A stretch of DNA of 64,000 nucleotides from Parageobacillus caldoxylosilyticus NBRC 107762. GTDB lineage: Bacteria > Bacillota > Bacilli > Bacillales > Anoxybacillaceae. Made by a program: the position numbers and the translations under genes. The notes beneath the pieces are model-generated. The model did no database searches and was not told where the DNA came from. It worked only from the letters and a program-made list of their open reading frames with translations. The DNA lies in assembly GCF_000632715.1 (NCBI RefSeq), contig NZ_BAWO01000024.1, positions 20,748 through 84,747 on the forward strand. Direction: 5' to 3'. Positions 1 through 7,996 of the stretch are shown piece by piece (position 1 is the first letter of the stretch; each line of letters opens with the position of its first letter).

Positions 1-119
1 CCGAATTGACGAGCATCATCAACCAAATAGGTCTGGGTTTGAGGATCCCAAACCATCACCTCATCCGCCGCGAAATCATCCAACCCTAACATTTGAAGTT
101 CATCTTGGAAATTATACAT
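1..119 (-). CDS. Partial unknown protein, N-terminal 39 residues
   Basis: An ATG at 119 opens a frame that stays open to the left edge of the window. It is preceded by an AAGGATG ribosome binding site about 6 bases upstream. The visible residues are acidic (start MYNFQDELQMLGLDDF, later VWDPQTQTYLVDD). I do not recognise the family. The good ribosome binding site and the absence of stops support a real gene, but only a short piece is visible, and it could also be part of a mobile-element protein. Confidence 0.45.
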   Translation of the reverse strand, partial: MYNFQDELQMLGLDDFAADEVMVWDPQTQTYLVDDARQF

Positions 120-762
120 TTCACACCATCCTTATTAAATTTTGTAGTTTCTGGCGACTTAACCAGAGACAGGGATGAGAGTAGAACGAAAGTAATCAGA
201 AAGATATCTGCAAATTCAGATAAATCCACCGACTACTTCGAGTACTCTCATCAACAAGCTATGTACTCTGTTGGGTGGTTGTTACTGATTGAAGTGCCTA
301 TTTTACTGATTGAAGCGCCTATTTCATTGAGGCTTCGTAAAACCGTATGAACCTCTCTCGCCTTCATTCCATTTAGATGATCGAGCGGCTGTATTGGAGA
401 AAATGGCCTTTCGCCAATCAAAGACATTCATTCCAAACACGGGCAGACCCTCGATTAATCGTCCAATCGCTCCAAATCCGCTTTGAATGTCCGGAAGAAC
501 ACTTTTTAGCCAAGAAGCGTGAAAACTACCTTCTTTCCTTCCTCATTGGATGGGTTAGTTATAAAACATATGTTCGTTTTTGTGAATCAAAAATTTCCCG
601 ATTCATCTCCCCCTTTACTCCGTTTAGAGGAAGGGAGACTTCTCGGGAAAATGTTAAAAACAAAGGCTGGAGGGATAAGGTTTTCCCTTTTCCCTCAAGC
701 CTTTTTCCAACCATTTATCAAAATTTTATTTCGACTTTGGCAGGAGTTTTTTTATTTAGTTT
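120..762. other. Gene-poor stretch left of rlmCD
   Basis: No convincing gene is seen in 643 bases. A 21-base unit (TTACTGATTGAAGYGCCTATT) stands twice in tandem at 282-302 and 303-323 with one mismatch. A hairpin at 662-704 is listed separately. Open frames on the plus strand here have no family resemblance, and one runs into the 3' end of rlmCD, so I treat them as chance. The region may be decayed sequence. Confidence 0.5.
662..704 (-). terminator. rlmCD: Possible terminator downstream of rlmCD
   Basis: An inverted repeat pairs 662-674 with 692-704 (12 of 13 positions) around a 17-base loop. On the minus strand the stem is followed by GTTTTT. It lies about 60 bases past the rlmCD stop, so it could end that transcript. 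Its other side is also T-rich, so it could work both ways. Confidence 0.45.
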
Positions 763-2139
763 CTACAACTTCAAGGTTAGTTTAGCGACACACTCAACGT
801 GCGCAGTATGCGGAAACATATCAACCGGCTGCACTTCGATCGTTTGATAGCCGCCGTCTTCGAGAATTCGTAAATCCCTTGCCAATGTCGCCGGGTTGCA
901 GGAAACGTACACAACGCGCTTCGGCTTCATGGCAATGATGGTTTGTAAAAGCGTTTCATCGCAGCCTTTGCGAGGCGGGTCGACAACGATACAGTCCGCG
1001 CGGATGCCTTGTTCGTACCATTGCGGGATGACCGCTTCCGCCTCGCCGACGGCAAATTCGACGTTGGTGATGCCGTTTAATTCAGCATTGCGTTTTGCAT
1101 CTTCAATCGCTTCCGGCACCACTTCGACGCCGTACACTTTTTTCGCTTTTTTCGCTAAAAACAAGGAAATCGTACCAATGCCGCAATAAGCGTCGATCAC
1201 CGTTTCCTTTCCCGTCAAACCAGCATATTCGAGTGCCTTTTCATATAGCACTTTTGTTTGTTCCGGGTTGACTTGATAGAAAGAGCGAGCCGAGATCGCG
1301 AATTTAATGTCACCGATGTAATCGTAAATGCATTCGGCTCCCCACAATACTTTCGTCTCGTCACCCATAATCACATTCGTCTTTTTTGGGTTAATGTTTT
1401 GGATAATCGATTTTACATTTGGCACGGAATCAATAATTTCTTGCACAATTTTCTTTTTATGCGGCAACTCTTCCGTGCGGGTAATGAGAACGACCATGAC
1501 TTCTTTCGTCGCCGCCCCGTAGCGCGCCATGATATGGCGGAGCACCCCTTTATGCGATACTTCGTTATAGGCAGGGATGCGGTATTTTTCGCAAATTTTT
1601 TTCACCGTCTGTACGACGACATCGTTCATTTCCTGCTGGATGAGACAGGCATCCATATCGATAATTTCATGGCTGCGCTCTTGGTAAAATCCCGCGACCA
1701 GCCCGCCTTCGCGCTCGCCGACAGGCACTTGCGCTTTGTTGCGGTAGCGCCATGGGTCTTTCATGCCGATGACAGGATGAACGATGACATTTTTCAATTT
1801 GCCGATGCGCGCCATCACTTCTTTCACATGTTTTTGTTTTGCTCGAAGCTGGCCCTCATAGCTTAAGTGCTGCAGCTGGCAGCCGCCGCACTGCTTGTAA
1901 ATCGGGCACAGGGGCGCGACGCGGTCCGGGCTTTGCTCATGCAGCTCGATAAGGCGTCCGTAGCCATATCCTTTTTTCACTTTGATGACTTTGATTTTCG
2001 CCTTCTCGCCCGGCAGCCCGTTTTTGACAAAAATGGGAAATCCGTCAATTTTAGCGACTCCTAAACCGTCATGTGTCAAATCTTCAAATGTCACATCATA
2101 ATATTCGTTTTTCATTACTGGTGCTTCGATGTTTGCCAT
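763..2139 (-). CDS. rlmCD: 23S rRNA (uracil-5-)-methyltransferase RlmCD (YefA family)
   Basis: This 458-residue protein fits the TrmA/RlmCD family, which methylates uridines in 23S rRNA using S-adenosylmethionine. An N-terminal TRAM domain covers about residues 10-70. The iron-sulfur cluster cysteines are C78, C84, C87 ([10 protein letters not shown]) and C165. The methyltransferase fold shows [21 protein letters not shown], and [11 protein letters not shown] with the catalytic cysteine C414. Length matches the Bacillus YefA/RlmCD protein (about 459). The start has an AAAGGTG site. As in Bacillus subtilis it follows dgkB, but here a 336-base structured gap lies between them. The dual-site (RlmC plus RlmD) activity is inferred from the Bacillus family member. 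Confidence 0.95.
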   Translation of the reverse strand: MANIEAPVMKNEYYDVTFEDLTHDGLGVAKIDGFPIFVKNGLPGEKAKIKVIKVKKGYGYGRLIELHEQSPDRVAPLCPIYKQCGGCQLQHLSYEGQLRAKQKHVKEVMARIGKLKNVIVHPVIGMKDPWRYRNKAQVPVGEREGGLVAGFYQERSHEIIDMDACLIQQEMNDVVVQTVKKICEKYRIPAYNEVSHKGVLRHIMARYGAATKEVMVVLITRTEELPHKKKIVQEIIDSVPNVKSIIQNINPKKTNVIMGDETKVLWGAECIYDYIGDIKFAISARSFYQVNPEQTKVLYEKALEYAGLTGKETVIDAYCGIGTISLFLAKKAKKVYGVEVVPEAIEDAKRNAELNGITNVEFAVGEAEAVIPQWYEQGIRADCIVVDPPRKGCDETLLQTIIAMKPKRVVYVSCNPATLARDLRILEDGGYQTIEVQPVDMFPHTAHVECVAKLTLKL

Positions 2140-2184
2140 TGTTCTTCACCTTTCGAGGAACTAGCTCTGCTATATCGTCTTTTG

Positions 2185-2368
2185 AACTTTTTATCCAAGA
2201 ATCACGATGTTTTCCGACTGTCGGTGACCGAACAACAGCCTGCTTTGCAGACAAATATATTTGTCTGCCAGCGCGTTGTTCGGTCATCTGCCACGCATTA
2301 GCGTGACGAAGGCAAATCAAAGACTTGCCTCCGACAGTCGAAAAAATCTGTGACAAACTTCTTATCCA
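2185..2368 (-). repeat. Cloverleaf-like inverted-repeat element flanked by direct repeats
   Basis: Four helices can be drawn. An outer 10-bp stem pairs 2215-2224 with 2331-2340 (CGACTGTCGG). A 12-bp stem pairs 2225-2236 with 2275-2286 and encloses a perfect 22-base palindrome at 2247-2268. Two more hairpins follow at 2292-2305 (CACGC/GCGTG) and 2310-2330 (AGGCAA/TTGCCT). Outside the structure a 13-base direct repeat, AACTTYTTATCCA, stands at 2185-2197 and 2356-2368 with one mismatch, as a target duplication would. It fills the gap between dgkB and rlmCD, 46-217 bases before the rlmCD start. It is either a small non-autonomous mobile element or a structured leader RNA; I know no named family that matches. 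Confidence 0.55.
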
Positions 2369-2454
2369 TCAGAAGTCTTATATAGACATATTAAGCGTAA
2401 TCAGTATCCATCGTCCACACAGTGCTGTCATGATTGTAGCACACAATTCTGTGC

Positions 2455-2488
2455 AGCACAAAAAGAGAACAGGGATTAGTACCCTGTC
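2455..2488 (-). terminator. dgkB: Rho-independent terminator of dgkB
   Basis: ACAGGG (2482-2487 read on minus) pairs with CCCTGT (2469-2474) and is followed by TCTCTTTTTG. The dgkB stop codon lies inside the loop, so the hairpin overlaps the gene end. Confidence 0.75.
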
Positions 2489-3396
2489 CTCATTTGCTCT
2501 GCTTTTTCTTTAGATACCAATACTTCCAAATGCCGGTACAAATTGACGAATTCCCCCGGAAGCATGCCGCCAAACTCTCCGTCTAAATTTAACTGCATCG
2601 GCGACATCACTTTAATGCGGTTTGCTTTCGTGTAAATGAGATTTGGGTCATTAATATGTTCGCCGCGCGCCGCGAGCGTTACAAGCCGGATAAACTCAGC
2701 CAAATTCGTTTTCTTTAAAATAATTAAATCAAACATGCCGTCATTCAAAGACGAATCCGGCGCCAGCTTTTCAAAGCCGCCGACCGAGTTCGTCAGCGAC
2801 ACTAAAAAGAGCATAATTTCGCCTTCAAATATTTTGCCGTCATATTCAATGCGCGCTTCTGTCGCTTTGATCGACGGAAGCATCTCGATTCCTTTTAAAT
2901 AGTAGGCAAGCTGGCCGAGCATGGTTTTTAATTTGCTTGGCACTTCATAGGTTAATTCGGTTAAACGGCCGCCGCCGGCAATATTAATAAAATAGCGGGT
3001 TTTCCCTTCATTCATGACGCAGCCGATATCGATCGGAACAGCTTCCCCGTTGGCGATAATGTCGCATGCCCTTTCGATCGAACGCGGCACGCCGATCGCG
3101 CGGGCGAAATCGTTCGTCGTCCCGACTGGAATAATGCCAAGCTTGGGGCGATAATCTTGATCGGCAATCCCGTTGACGACTTCGTTGATCGTTCCGTCCC
3201 CGCCGGCAGCCACCACTAAGTCAAATTCGCGCTCCACTGCTTTGCGGGCCGCTTCCGTCGCATCGCCCGCCCCGGTTGTCGCATGGCATGATGTTTCATA
3301 TCCCGCTTTTTCCAATTGTACTAATACTTCCGGCAAATGCCGTTTAAATATTTCCCGGCCTGACGTTGGATTGTAAATGATCCTTGCACGCTTCAT
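2476..3396 (-). CDS. dgkB: Diacylglycerol kinase DgkB (YerQ family)
   Basis: The 306-residue protein is a soluble lipid kinase of the DAGK catalytic family, which phosphorylates diacylglycerol to phosphatidic acid in Gram-positive bacteria and returns it to phospholipid synthesis. The nucleotide-binding loop GGDGT is at 65-69, followed by PVGTTNDFA at about 95-103. The C-terminal half carries the expected LDGE motif near 275. Length and start agree with Bacillus DgkB (303). A short AGGATG site precedes the ATG. In Bacillus subtilis the gene follows gatB; here it is preceded by flotillin, which marks the left edge of an inserted block. Confidence 0.92.
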   Translation of the reverse strand: MKRARIIYNPTSGREIFKRHLPEVLVQLEKAGYETSCHATTGAGDATEAARKAVEREFDLVVAAGGDGTINEVVNGIADQDYRPKLGIIPVGTTNDFARAIGVPRSIERACDIIANGEAVPIDIGCVMNEGKTRYFINIAGGGRLTELTYEVPSKLKTMLGQLAYYLKGIEMLPSIKATEARIEYDGKIFEGEIMLFLVSLTNSVGGFEKLAPDSSLNDGMFDLIILKKTNLAEFIRLVTLAARGEHINDPNLIYTKANRIKVMSPMQLNLDGEFGGMLPGEFVNLYRHLEVLVSKEKAEQMRTGY

Positions 3397-3487
3397 CGTT
3401 TCATCATCCTACTTTATTAATGTCAATTCCACTATTTAACATAATAGCGGAATCGCCCAGCGGTTGCAACGATGACATCTCTCCATC

Positions 3488-3517
3488 AAGAAAGGGCTGA
3501 TCGTCTCAGCCCCTTTG
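3488..3517 (-). terminator. Terminator-like hairpin after the flotillin gene
   Basis: AAAGGG-GCTGA pairs with TCAGC-CCTTT just past the flotillin stop. The following bases on the minus strand (CTTGATGG) are not T-rich, so strength is uncertain. Confidence 0.5.
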
Positions 3518-3518
3518 A

Positions 3519-5042
3519 TTATTGCCCTGCTGTTTTCCGTTGCTCCGCCGCTTCTTCATTCGCTTGGGCGCTTGACGGTTCCACATTTCCTTTCGCCGCA
3601 AAGTTTTCTAACAATTGTTTCACATCGATCCCCGCGGAAGCTTTCAATGTTTCCTGCAGGCTGGCCATTAAGTTGGTCGCATAGCCGGTGATGCGGTTCG
3701 CACCGCCGTTTGTGCTATTAGAACCCGTATCGACAATCGTAATTTTATCAATATTGGCAAGCGGGCTCGCCACTTGTTTTGCGTATTCTGGAAGCATTTT
3801 GATGATCATGTCGAGAATCGCCGCTTGACCATAACGCTCGAACGCTTCGGCGATTTTTTGTTTTGCTTCCGCTTCCGCCAAACCTTTCAGACGGATAATT
3901 TCTGCCTCGGCTTCCCCTTTTGCTTTTTCTGCTTCCGCTTTTGCCAATCCATCGAGACGGATGCGCTCCGCTTCGGCTTTCGCCATTGCTTCGATCCGGT
4001 ATTTTTGCGCGTCCGCTTCAGCTATTAGCTTCGCTTTTTCCGCCGCCGCGGCTTGCTCAATCGCATAGCGTTCGGCGTCCGCTTTTTTCTTCACTTCCGA
4101 ATCATATTGCCGTTCGCGGCGCAAAATTTCTTTTTCTTCCAATTCGATTTGCTTTTGCCGCTCAATAATTTTAATTTGCATTTGCTGCTCGGTGACTTCC
4201 TGTTTCGCTTTAGCTTCTTCCAAATGATACGCCTGATCGGCGCGCGCTTTGGCGATATCTTGTTCCCGGCGGAATTCGGCAAGCTTCAATTGATTGATTT
4301 TTTCCGCTTCCGCGATTTCCGTCAGGCGCTCGAGCTCCGCTTTGCGCGCTTCTTTATCCGCTTCTGCGCGTTTAATGCGTGTTTCTTTTTCCGCTTCCGC
4401 CGTCGCGATATCGGCGTCGCGCTTCACTTGGGCGATGCGCGGTTTTCCGAGCGCGTCTAAATAGCCGTTTTTATCGCGCACATCTTTAATCGTAAACGAA
4501 ACGATGACAAGCCCCATTTTTGCCAGGTCTTGCGAGGCGACGCGCTGCACTTCTTGCGAAAATTTATCGCGGTTTTTGTAAATTTCCTCCACCGTCATCG
4601 AACCGAGAATGGAACGAAGATGGCCCTCTAGCACTTCCTTCGCTTCATTTTCCATATCCTGGCGTGTTTTTCCTAAAAATTGTTCCGCTGCTGTGGCAAT
4701 CTCGCCGATCGAACTGCCGACTTTAATGATGGCTACGCCGTCCGCCATGACGGGAACGCCTTGTTCCGTATACACTTCCGGCGTTTGCACGTCTAGTTTA
4801 ATAGAAAGCAAGCTGAGCGGTTCGGCCTGCTGGAAAATCGGCAGGACAAACGTGCCGCCGCCGCGGACAATTTTAATTTTATTGCCGGATTCATCGACAT
4901 GCACATTTTTGCTTCCTAAATAACTGCCTGTCACAATGAGCGCCTCATCTGGGCCGACCGTACGGTAACGGGTGATAAAAATGGCGATTAATCCGACAAG
5001 AAGCAGTACAACCACTCCAATGACTACTAACAATGGCGTCAT
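3519..5042 (-). CDS. floT: Flotillin-like membrane scaffold protein (FloT/YuaG)
   Basis: The 507-residue protein has one N-terminal membrane segment (residues 3-24), then a band-7/SPFH domain (about 30-210, with VGPDEALIVTG and GGGTFVLPIFQ). A long Ala/Glu/Lys-rich coiled coil follows (about 215-410, many AEAE repeats), then a low-complexity tail. This is the plan of bacterial flotillins, which organise ordered membrane patches and interact with secretion and signalling proteins. Its start overlaps the upstream NfeD-family gene by 4 bases (ATGA), as in the Bacillus yuaF-floT operon. The length is almost the same as YuaG (509). The control is probably the sigma-W-like promoter upstream of yuaF. 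Confidence 0.93.
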   Translation of the reverse strand: MTPLLVVIGVVVLLLVGLIAIFITRYRTVGPDEALIVTGSYLGSKNVHVDESGNKIKIVRGGGTFVLPIFQQAEPLSLLSIKLDVQTPEVYTEQGVPVMADGVAIIKVGSSIGEIATAAEQFLGKTRQDMENEAKEVLEGHLRSILGSMTVEEIYKNRDKFSQEVQRVASQDLAKMGLVIVSFTIKDVRDKNGYLDALGKPRIAQVKRDADIATAEAEKETRIKRAEADKEARKAELERLTEIAEAEKINQLKLAEFRREQDIAKARADQAYHLEEAKAKQEVTEQQMQIKIIERQKQIELEEKEILRRERQYDSEVKKKADAERYAIEQAAAAEKAKLIAEADAQKYRIEAMAKAEAERIRLDGLAKAEAEKAKGEAEAEIIRLKGLAEAEAKQKIAEAFERYGQAAILDMIIKMLPEYAKQVASPLANIDKITIVDTGSNSTNGGANRITGYATNLMASLQETLKASAGIDVKQLLENFAAKGNVEPSSAQANEEAAEQRKTAGQ

Positions 5043-5599
5043 TCCATATATCCCCCTTTATGTAATGATGAAATATCATATGGATCGTGCTTCGCCACCA
5101 CGGCGACGCCGTTTTCCATTTTCACAACGATCACTTCCGTTCCGGAGGCAATTTCTTCGTTGTTTATGCTTTTGGCCGCTTTCGAAACCGCGCCGCTTTT
5201 GCGCGTCAATAAAATTTCGCCAAATCCATCACGCGGAACGGTGACGATCACTTTAGCAAGCGAGCCTTCCAAGTCCGTATCGGAATAGTTTAACGATGTC
5301 TCTGCCGACCGAAGCGGAATAAAGACGAAAAAATGCAAAAGCAATACAACAATGAGTGCAATTCCCCCGCTCATCGCCGCAATCAACCAGGCAGGCAGCT
5401 CCGTATATCTTTCTAACAAAAAACCGGATGCGCTGCCAACTGTGAAAAATGATAAAACGAGTTGCGGGCTAAATAACGGATGATCGGGCAGCTCGAAAAC
5501 GCCATCAACCACATCGCTAAAGAAAATATATAAGAGCGTCAAGCTCCCGCTTACAATCAGGACAGCAAGATACACCGTTTCCAATGGATAGCCGAACAC
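5039..5599 (-). CDS. yuaF: NfeD-like membrane protein YuaF
   Basis: The 186-residue protein has three membrane segments (about 8-28, 45-62, 72-95) and a soluble C-terminal beta-rich domain (about 110-175) of the NfeD/OB type. NfeD proteins are partners of SPFH proteins, and this gene is translationally coupled (4-base overlap) to the flotillin gene downstream. The partnership is known for the family; its role in membrane fluidity control is inferred from Bacillus subtilis. Confidence 0.85.
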   Translation of the reverse strand: MFGYPLETVYLAVLIVSGSLTLLYIFFSDVVDGVFELPDHPLFSPQLVLSFFTVGSASGFLLERYTELPAWLIAAMSGGIALIVVLLLHFFVFIPLRSAETSLNYSDTDLEGSLAKVIVTVPRDGFGEILLTRKSGAVSKAAKSINNEEIASGTEVIVVKMENGVAVVAKHDPYDISSLHKGGYME

Positions 5600-5633
5600 C
5601 CCCGTTTCCCCCTTCCCTCGTCATTTACCTTAT

Positions 5634-5662
5634 CATACGAAAGACATCTTGCTTTAGTTTCA
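5634..5662 (-). promoter_or_regulatory. Sigma-W-type promoter for yuaF-floT
   Basis: Read on the minus strand, TGAAAC (5657-5662) and CGTATG (5634-5639) are spaced by 17 bases. This matches the sigma-W consensus (TGAAAC, 16-17 bases, CGTA). It lies about 35 bases upstream of the yuaF start. The Bacillus subtilis yuaF-floT-yuaI operon is known to be sigma-W dependent, which agrees. Confidence 0.75.
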
Positions 5663-6138
5663 TCCATTACATTTTTTCGACAACTTTCCTCATATTTCCT
5701 CTATCTTTTTCAAAAAATACCGTTTGCACGGTACAAACAAGGTCCGTTTACCACATACATCGAATGCCGCTACATACTAATCGTTGTTTGCTTTAACATG
5801 GATAGGCAATTGCAGCGCGCTCTTTGGATGTTGCTTTTTCTTTCTCCATGCGGCAAATAAAGCCATTCCATAAAACGCCATGTAGGCGAAAAAGCGCGGG
5901 CGACCCCTATGCCCGCGCTTCCCTAGAGGCGATGCATTTCTTCCCACACAGTGATGACAACCACCAGCGCTTTTTCATTTTCATTTCTATGTCAAAACTT
6001 CTTATATAATCCATTTTTTAATCACTCAAAAAACGGGAAATTAAGCTATTTGTCCTATATTTACATAATATTCGAAAAGTTTAATTATCATTCCTGCAAG
6101 CCAAAAGTAGTATGATGCACGGTATAAACGGTTGTTTC
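5663..6138. other. Intergenic stretch between yuaF and htrA
   Basis: No clear gene is seen. A strong GC-rich hairpin stands at 5892-5920 (AAGCGCGGGC / GCCCGCGCTT, 10 bp, 9-base loop); on the minus strand it runs into TTTT, so it could end a short minus-strand transcript. A 34-codon minus frame at about 5768-5872 (starts MAFYGMALFAAW) looks protein-like but has no ribosome binding site, and its frame stays open upstream; it may be a fragment of a lost membrane protein. Confidence 0.4.
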
Positions 6139-6172
6139 GAAAAAAATAGCCTGTCCGTCCATGCGAACAGGC
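6139..6172 (-). terminator. Rho-independent terminator of htrA
   Basis: GCCTGT (6067-6072 of the stem arm at 6167-6172 on minus) pairs with ACAGGC (6149-6154) across a 12-base loop and is followed by TATTTTTTTCG, just past the htrA stop. Confidence 0.8.
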
Positions 6173-6186
6173 ATCAGTGGATATCA

Positions 6187-7407
6187 TTATGATTCGCTGT
6201 CTCCTCTCGCCCGCAATGTAATGGAAGTTGTTTTCTTTTCTCCATTGCGATAAAAGACAACCCTCACTTTCTCACCAATTTTCGTTTTCGTATATAAATA
6301 TCTTCGCAACGCACTGACGCTGTCTACCTTTTGCCCATTCATTTCGACGATGACATCTTTCGATTGAAGTCCCGCATCCGCAGCTGGAGAGAACGGTTCT
6401 ACCGCTGCCACCGCCGCTCCTGCCGTTACGCTGTCTGGCAATTGCAGCTGTTCTTTTCGCACCTCATCGGAAAGATCGGCGACATCCACAAGCTGCACGC
6501 CAAGATACGGACGCTTTATTTTCCCATATTGCATCAGCTGTTCCACAATCGGCTTGACATCTTCGCTTGGAATGGCAAATCCTAATCCTTCCACTCCCGT
6601 TTCAGAAATTTTTAAACTGTTAATTCCTATCACTTGCCCCGCACTATTAATAAGCGCGCCGCCGCTGTTACCCGGGTTAATCGCAGCGTCGGTTTGAATC
6701 ACGTTTAACTCCCATTCGCCAGCAGAAGTGGAAACGGGCATGGTTCGCTTTCCGCTCACAATTCCTTCCGTCACCGTCCTCGATAAATCAAGGCCAAGCG
6801 GATTGCCGATCGCCGCAACTGGCTCCCCGATCCGCAACTTGGACGAGTCACCGAAACTTGCTACTTTGGTGACGCGGCTGCCATCAATTTTTAATACCGC
6901 TAAATCCGTTAGCGGATCGGCTCCTACAATCTCTGCTTTCACCTTTTTGCCATCAGCCAGCGATACTTCTACTTTGTTCGCCCCTTCAATCACATGGTTG
7001 TTCGTGACAATATACGCGGTATTTCCATCTTTTTTAAAAATGACTCCCGAACCGGTTCCCGCTTCCTGGTCTTCTGTACGATCAGAAAAGAAATCTTCCT
7101 GCTTTTGAATGTTCACGACACCGACAACGGCATCCGTGACGTTTTCAATTGCGGTTATCATATTATTGGATACGCTTCTCGTCGGCTGCAGCGGGAGAGC
7201 CTCTGTAGATGTAGAAGTGCCGGTCTGTTTCGTTTCTCCTGCAGATGACGAAGGTGACGAAATGCCAACCTTCGGCGCAGCGTATAACGTAATCGCACTG
7301 CCAAGCACCGCCCCAGCAAGCGAAGCGGCAAGCCAAGAAAAGAAACGGCCTTTTTTCGGCGGTCGAACGGTTTGTGGTTCATATGGTGGCATCATATTCA
7401 TATCCAT
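6187..7407 (-). CDS. htrA: HtrA/DegP-like membrane-anchored serine protease
   Basis: The 406-residue protein has a cytoplasmic N-terminus with a basic stretch, one membrane anchor (about 22-45), a Ser/Thr-rich linker, a trypsin-like protease domain (about 85-300) and a C-terminal PDZ domain (about 310-400). The catalytic triad is visible: H138 (TNNHVIEG), D168 (TDLAVLKID), S248 (GNSGG). Members of this family degrade or refold misfolded proteins outside the membrane. Gene order resembles the Bacillus htrB-cssRS arrangement, with a divergent two-component system nearby, but a PepSY protein gene comes first in the operon. The specific paralogue (HtrA, HtrB or YyxA) cannot be settled from sequence alone. 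Confidence 0.92.
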   Translation of the reverse strand: MDMNMMPPYEPQTVRPPKKGRFFSWLAASLAGAVLGSAITLYAAPKVGISSPSSSAGETKQTGTSTSTEALPLQPTRSVSNNMITAIENVTDAVVGVVNIQKQEDFFSDRTEDQEAGTGSGVIFKKDGNTAYIVTNNHVIEGANKVEVSLADGKKVKAEIVGADPLTDLAVLKIDGSRVTKVASFGDSSKLRIGEPVAAIGNPLGLDLSRTVTEGIVSGKRTMPVSTSAGEWELNVIQTDAAINPGNSGGALINSAGQVIGINSLKISETGVEGLGFAIPSEDVKPIVEQLMQYGKIKRPYLGVQLVDVADLSDEVRKEQLQLPDSVTAGAAVAAVEPFSPAADAGLQSKDVIVEMNGQKVDSVSALRRYLYTKTKIGEKVRVVFYRNGEKKTTSITLRARGDSES

Positions 7408-7437
7408 CGTTCCTTTCTCCTTTCTTCATCTGTTGTT

Positions 7438-7848
7438 TTATTCCGTGGCGACAGGCAATGGCCGTTTTCTTTTGCGATGGCGCTGTGCCACAAGCAATCG
7501 AAGCGACACATAAATTCCTGATAGCGTTAATAAAATAATTGCCACAGCGGCGATATCAATCGCCCATTTAACATTGAAGGAACCAAGTCTCCCCTCATGC
7601 AGTCCGCGGATGATGCCAGCAAGCGATTGTACAGACCCGCCCGCTTCCCGTACCTGCCTGCCCTCTTGGAAATTGTTGAAATGCTCTGGTGTCGATGAAT
7701 TCGGGGAAAGGAATTCGCGATGTTCTCCCCTTTCTTGCTGACCAATCAGCCACGGCTCTGCCAGCAAAAGCCCTGTCACTGCCTCCGTTAACAGGAAAAT
7801 AGAAGTAATTAATCCTATCCATAAATGCGCTTGCCTGATTCGTTTCAC
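7438..7848 (-). CDS. PepSY-associated transmembrane-helix protein
   Basis: A GTG start has an ideal AAAGGAGG site 8 bases upstream. The 136-residue product has membrane segments at about 10-29 and 93-115, with a soluble, probably extracytoplasmic loop between them and a very basic tail (QRHRKRKRPL). The start (MKRIRQAHLWIGLITSIFLL) is typical of PepSY-associated TM helix proteins. It lies 30 bases upstream of htrA on the same strand and is likely the first gene of that operon. PepSY-type domains are often linked to control of proteases; a link to HtrA is inferred only from position. Confidence 0.7.
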   Translation of the reverse strand: MKRIRQAHLWIGLITSIFLLTEAVTGLLLAEPWLIGQQERGEHREFLSPNSSTPEHFNNFQEGRQVREAGGSVQSLAGIIRGLHEGRLGSFNVKWAIDIAAVAIILLTLSGIYVSLRLLVAQRHRKRKRPLPVATE

Positions 7849-7881
7849 TATACGATTCCTCCTTTAATCTCGTCGGAAAAC

Positions 7882-7975
7882 AGTATAAGCAAAAAAAGTG
7901 AAAATATGGTGAAAAATTGATTTTTGTCAACCCGTTTCGCGTTTTCATCGATTTTTCACGAACATCTGTTATGAT
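7882..7975. promoter_or_regulatory. Divergent promoters with mirrored response-regulator boxes
   Basis: Two 11-base direct repeats, GTGAAAATATG and GTGAAAAATTG, occupy 7898-7908 and 7909-7919. Read on the minus strand, GTGAAAAATCG (7949-7959) and ATGAAAACGCG (7938-7948) form the mirror copy. A -10 hexamer lies 10 bases beyond each pair: TATACT on minus (7882-7887) and TATGAT on plus (7970-7975). The 11-base period and the place next to the -10 are what PhoB/OmpR-type activators use in place of a -35. This suggests that the adjacent regulator activates both its own operon and pepSY-htrA. Confidence 0.65.
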
Positions 7976-7996
7976 TATTCATAAGGAGAAACGGAA

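Noticed and set aside
377..847. 156-codon plus-strand frame entering the rlmCD 3' end
   Set aside because: No family resemblance and its last part is antisense to rlmCD; it has no ribosome binding site.
1258..1866. 202-codon plus-strand frame
   Set aside because: It lies wholly antisense to rlmCD and mirrors its codons; a shadow frame.
4053..4460. 135-codon frame rich in Phe and Arg
   Set aside because: Complement of the Ala/Glu/Lys coiled coil of flotillin, which forces such composition.
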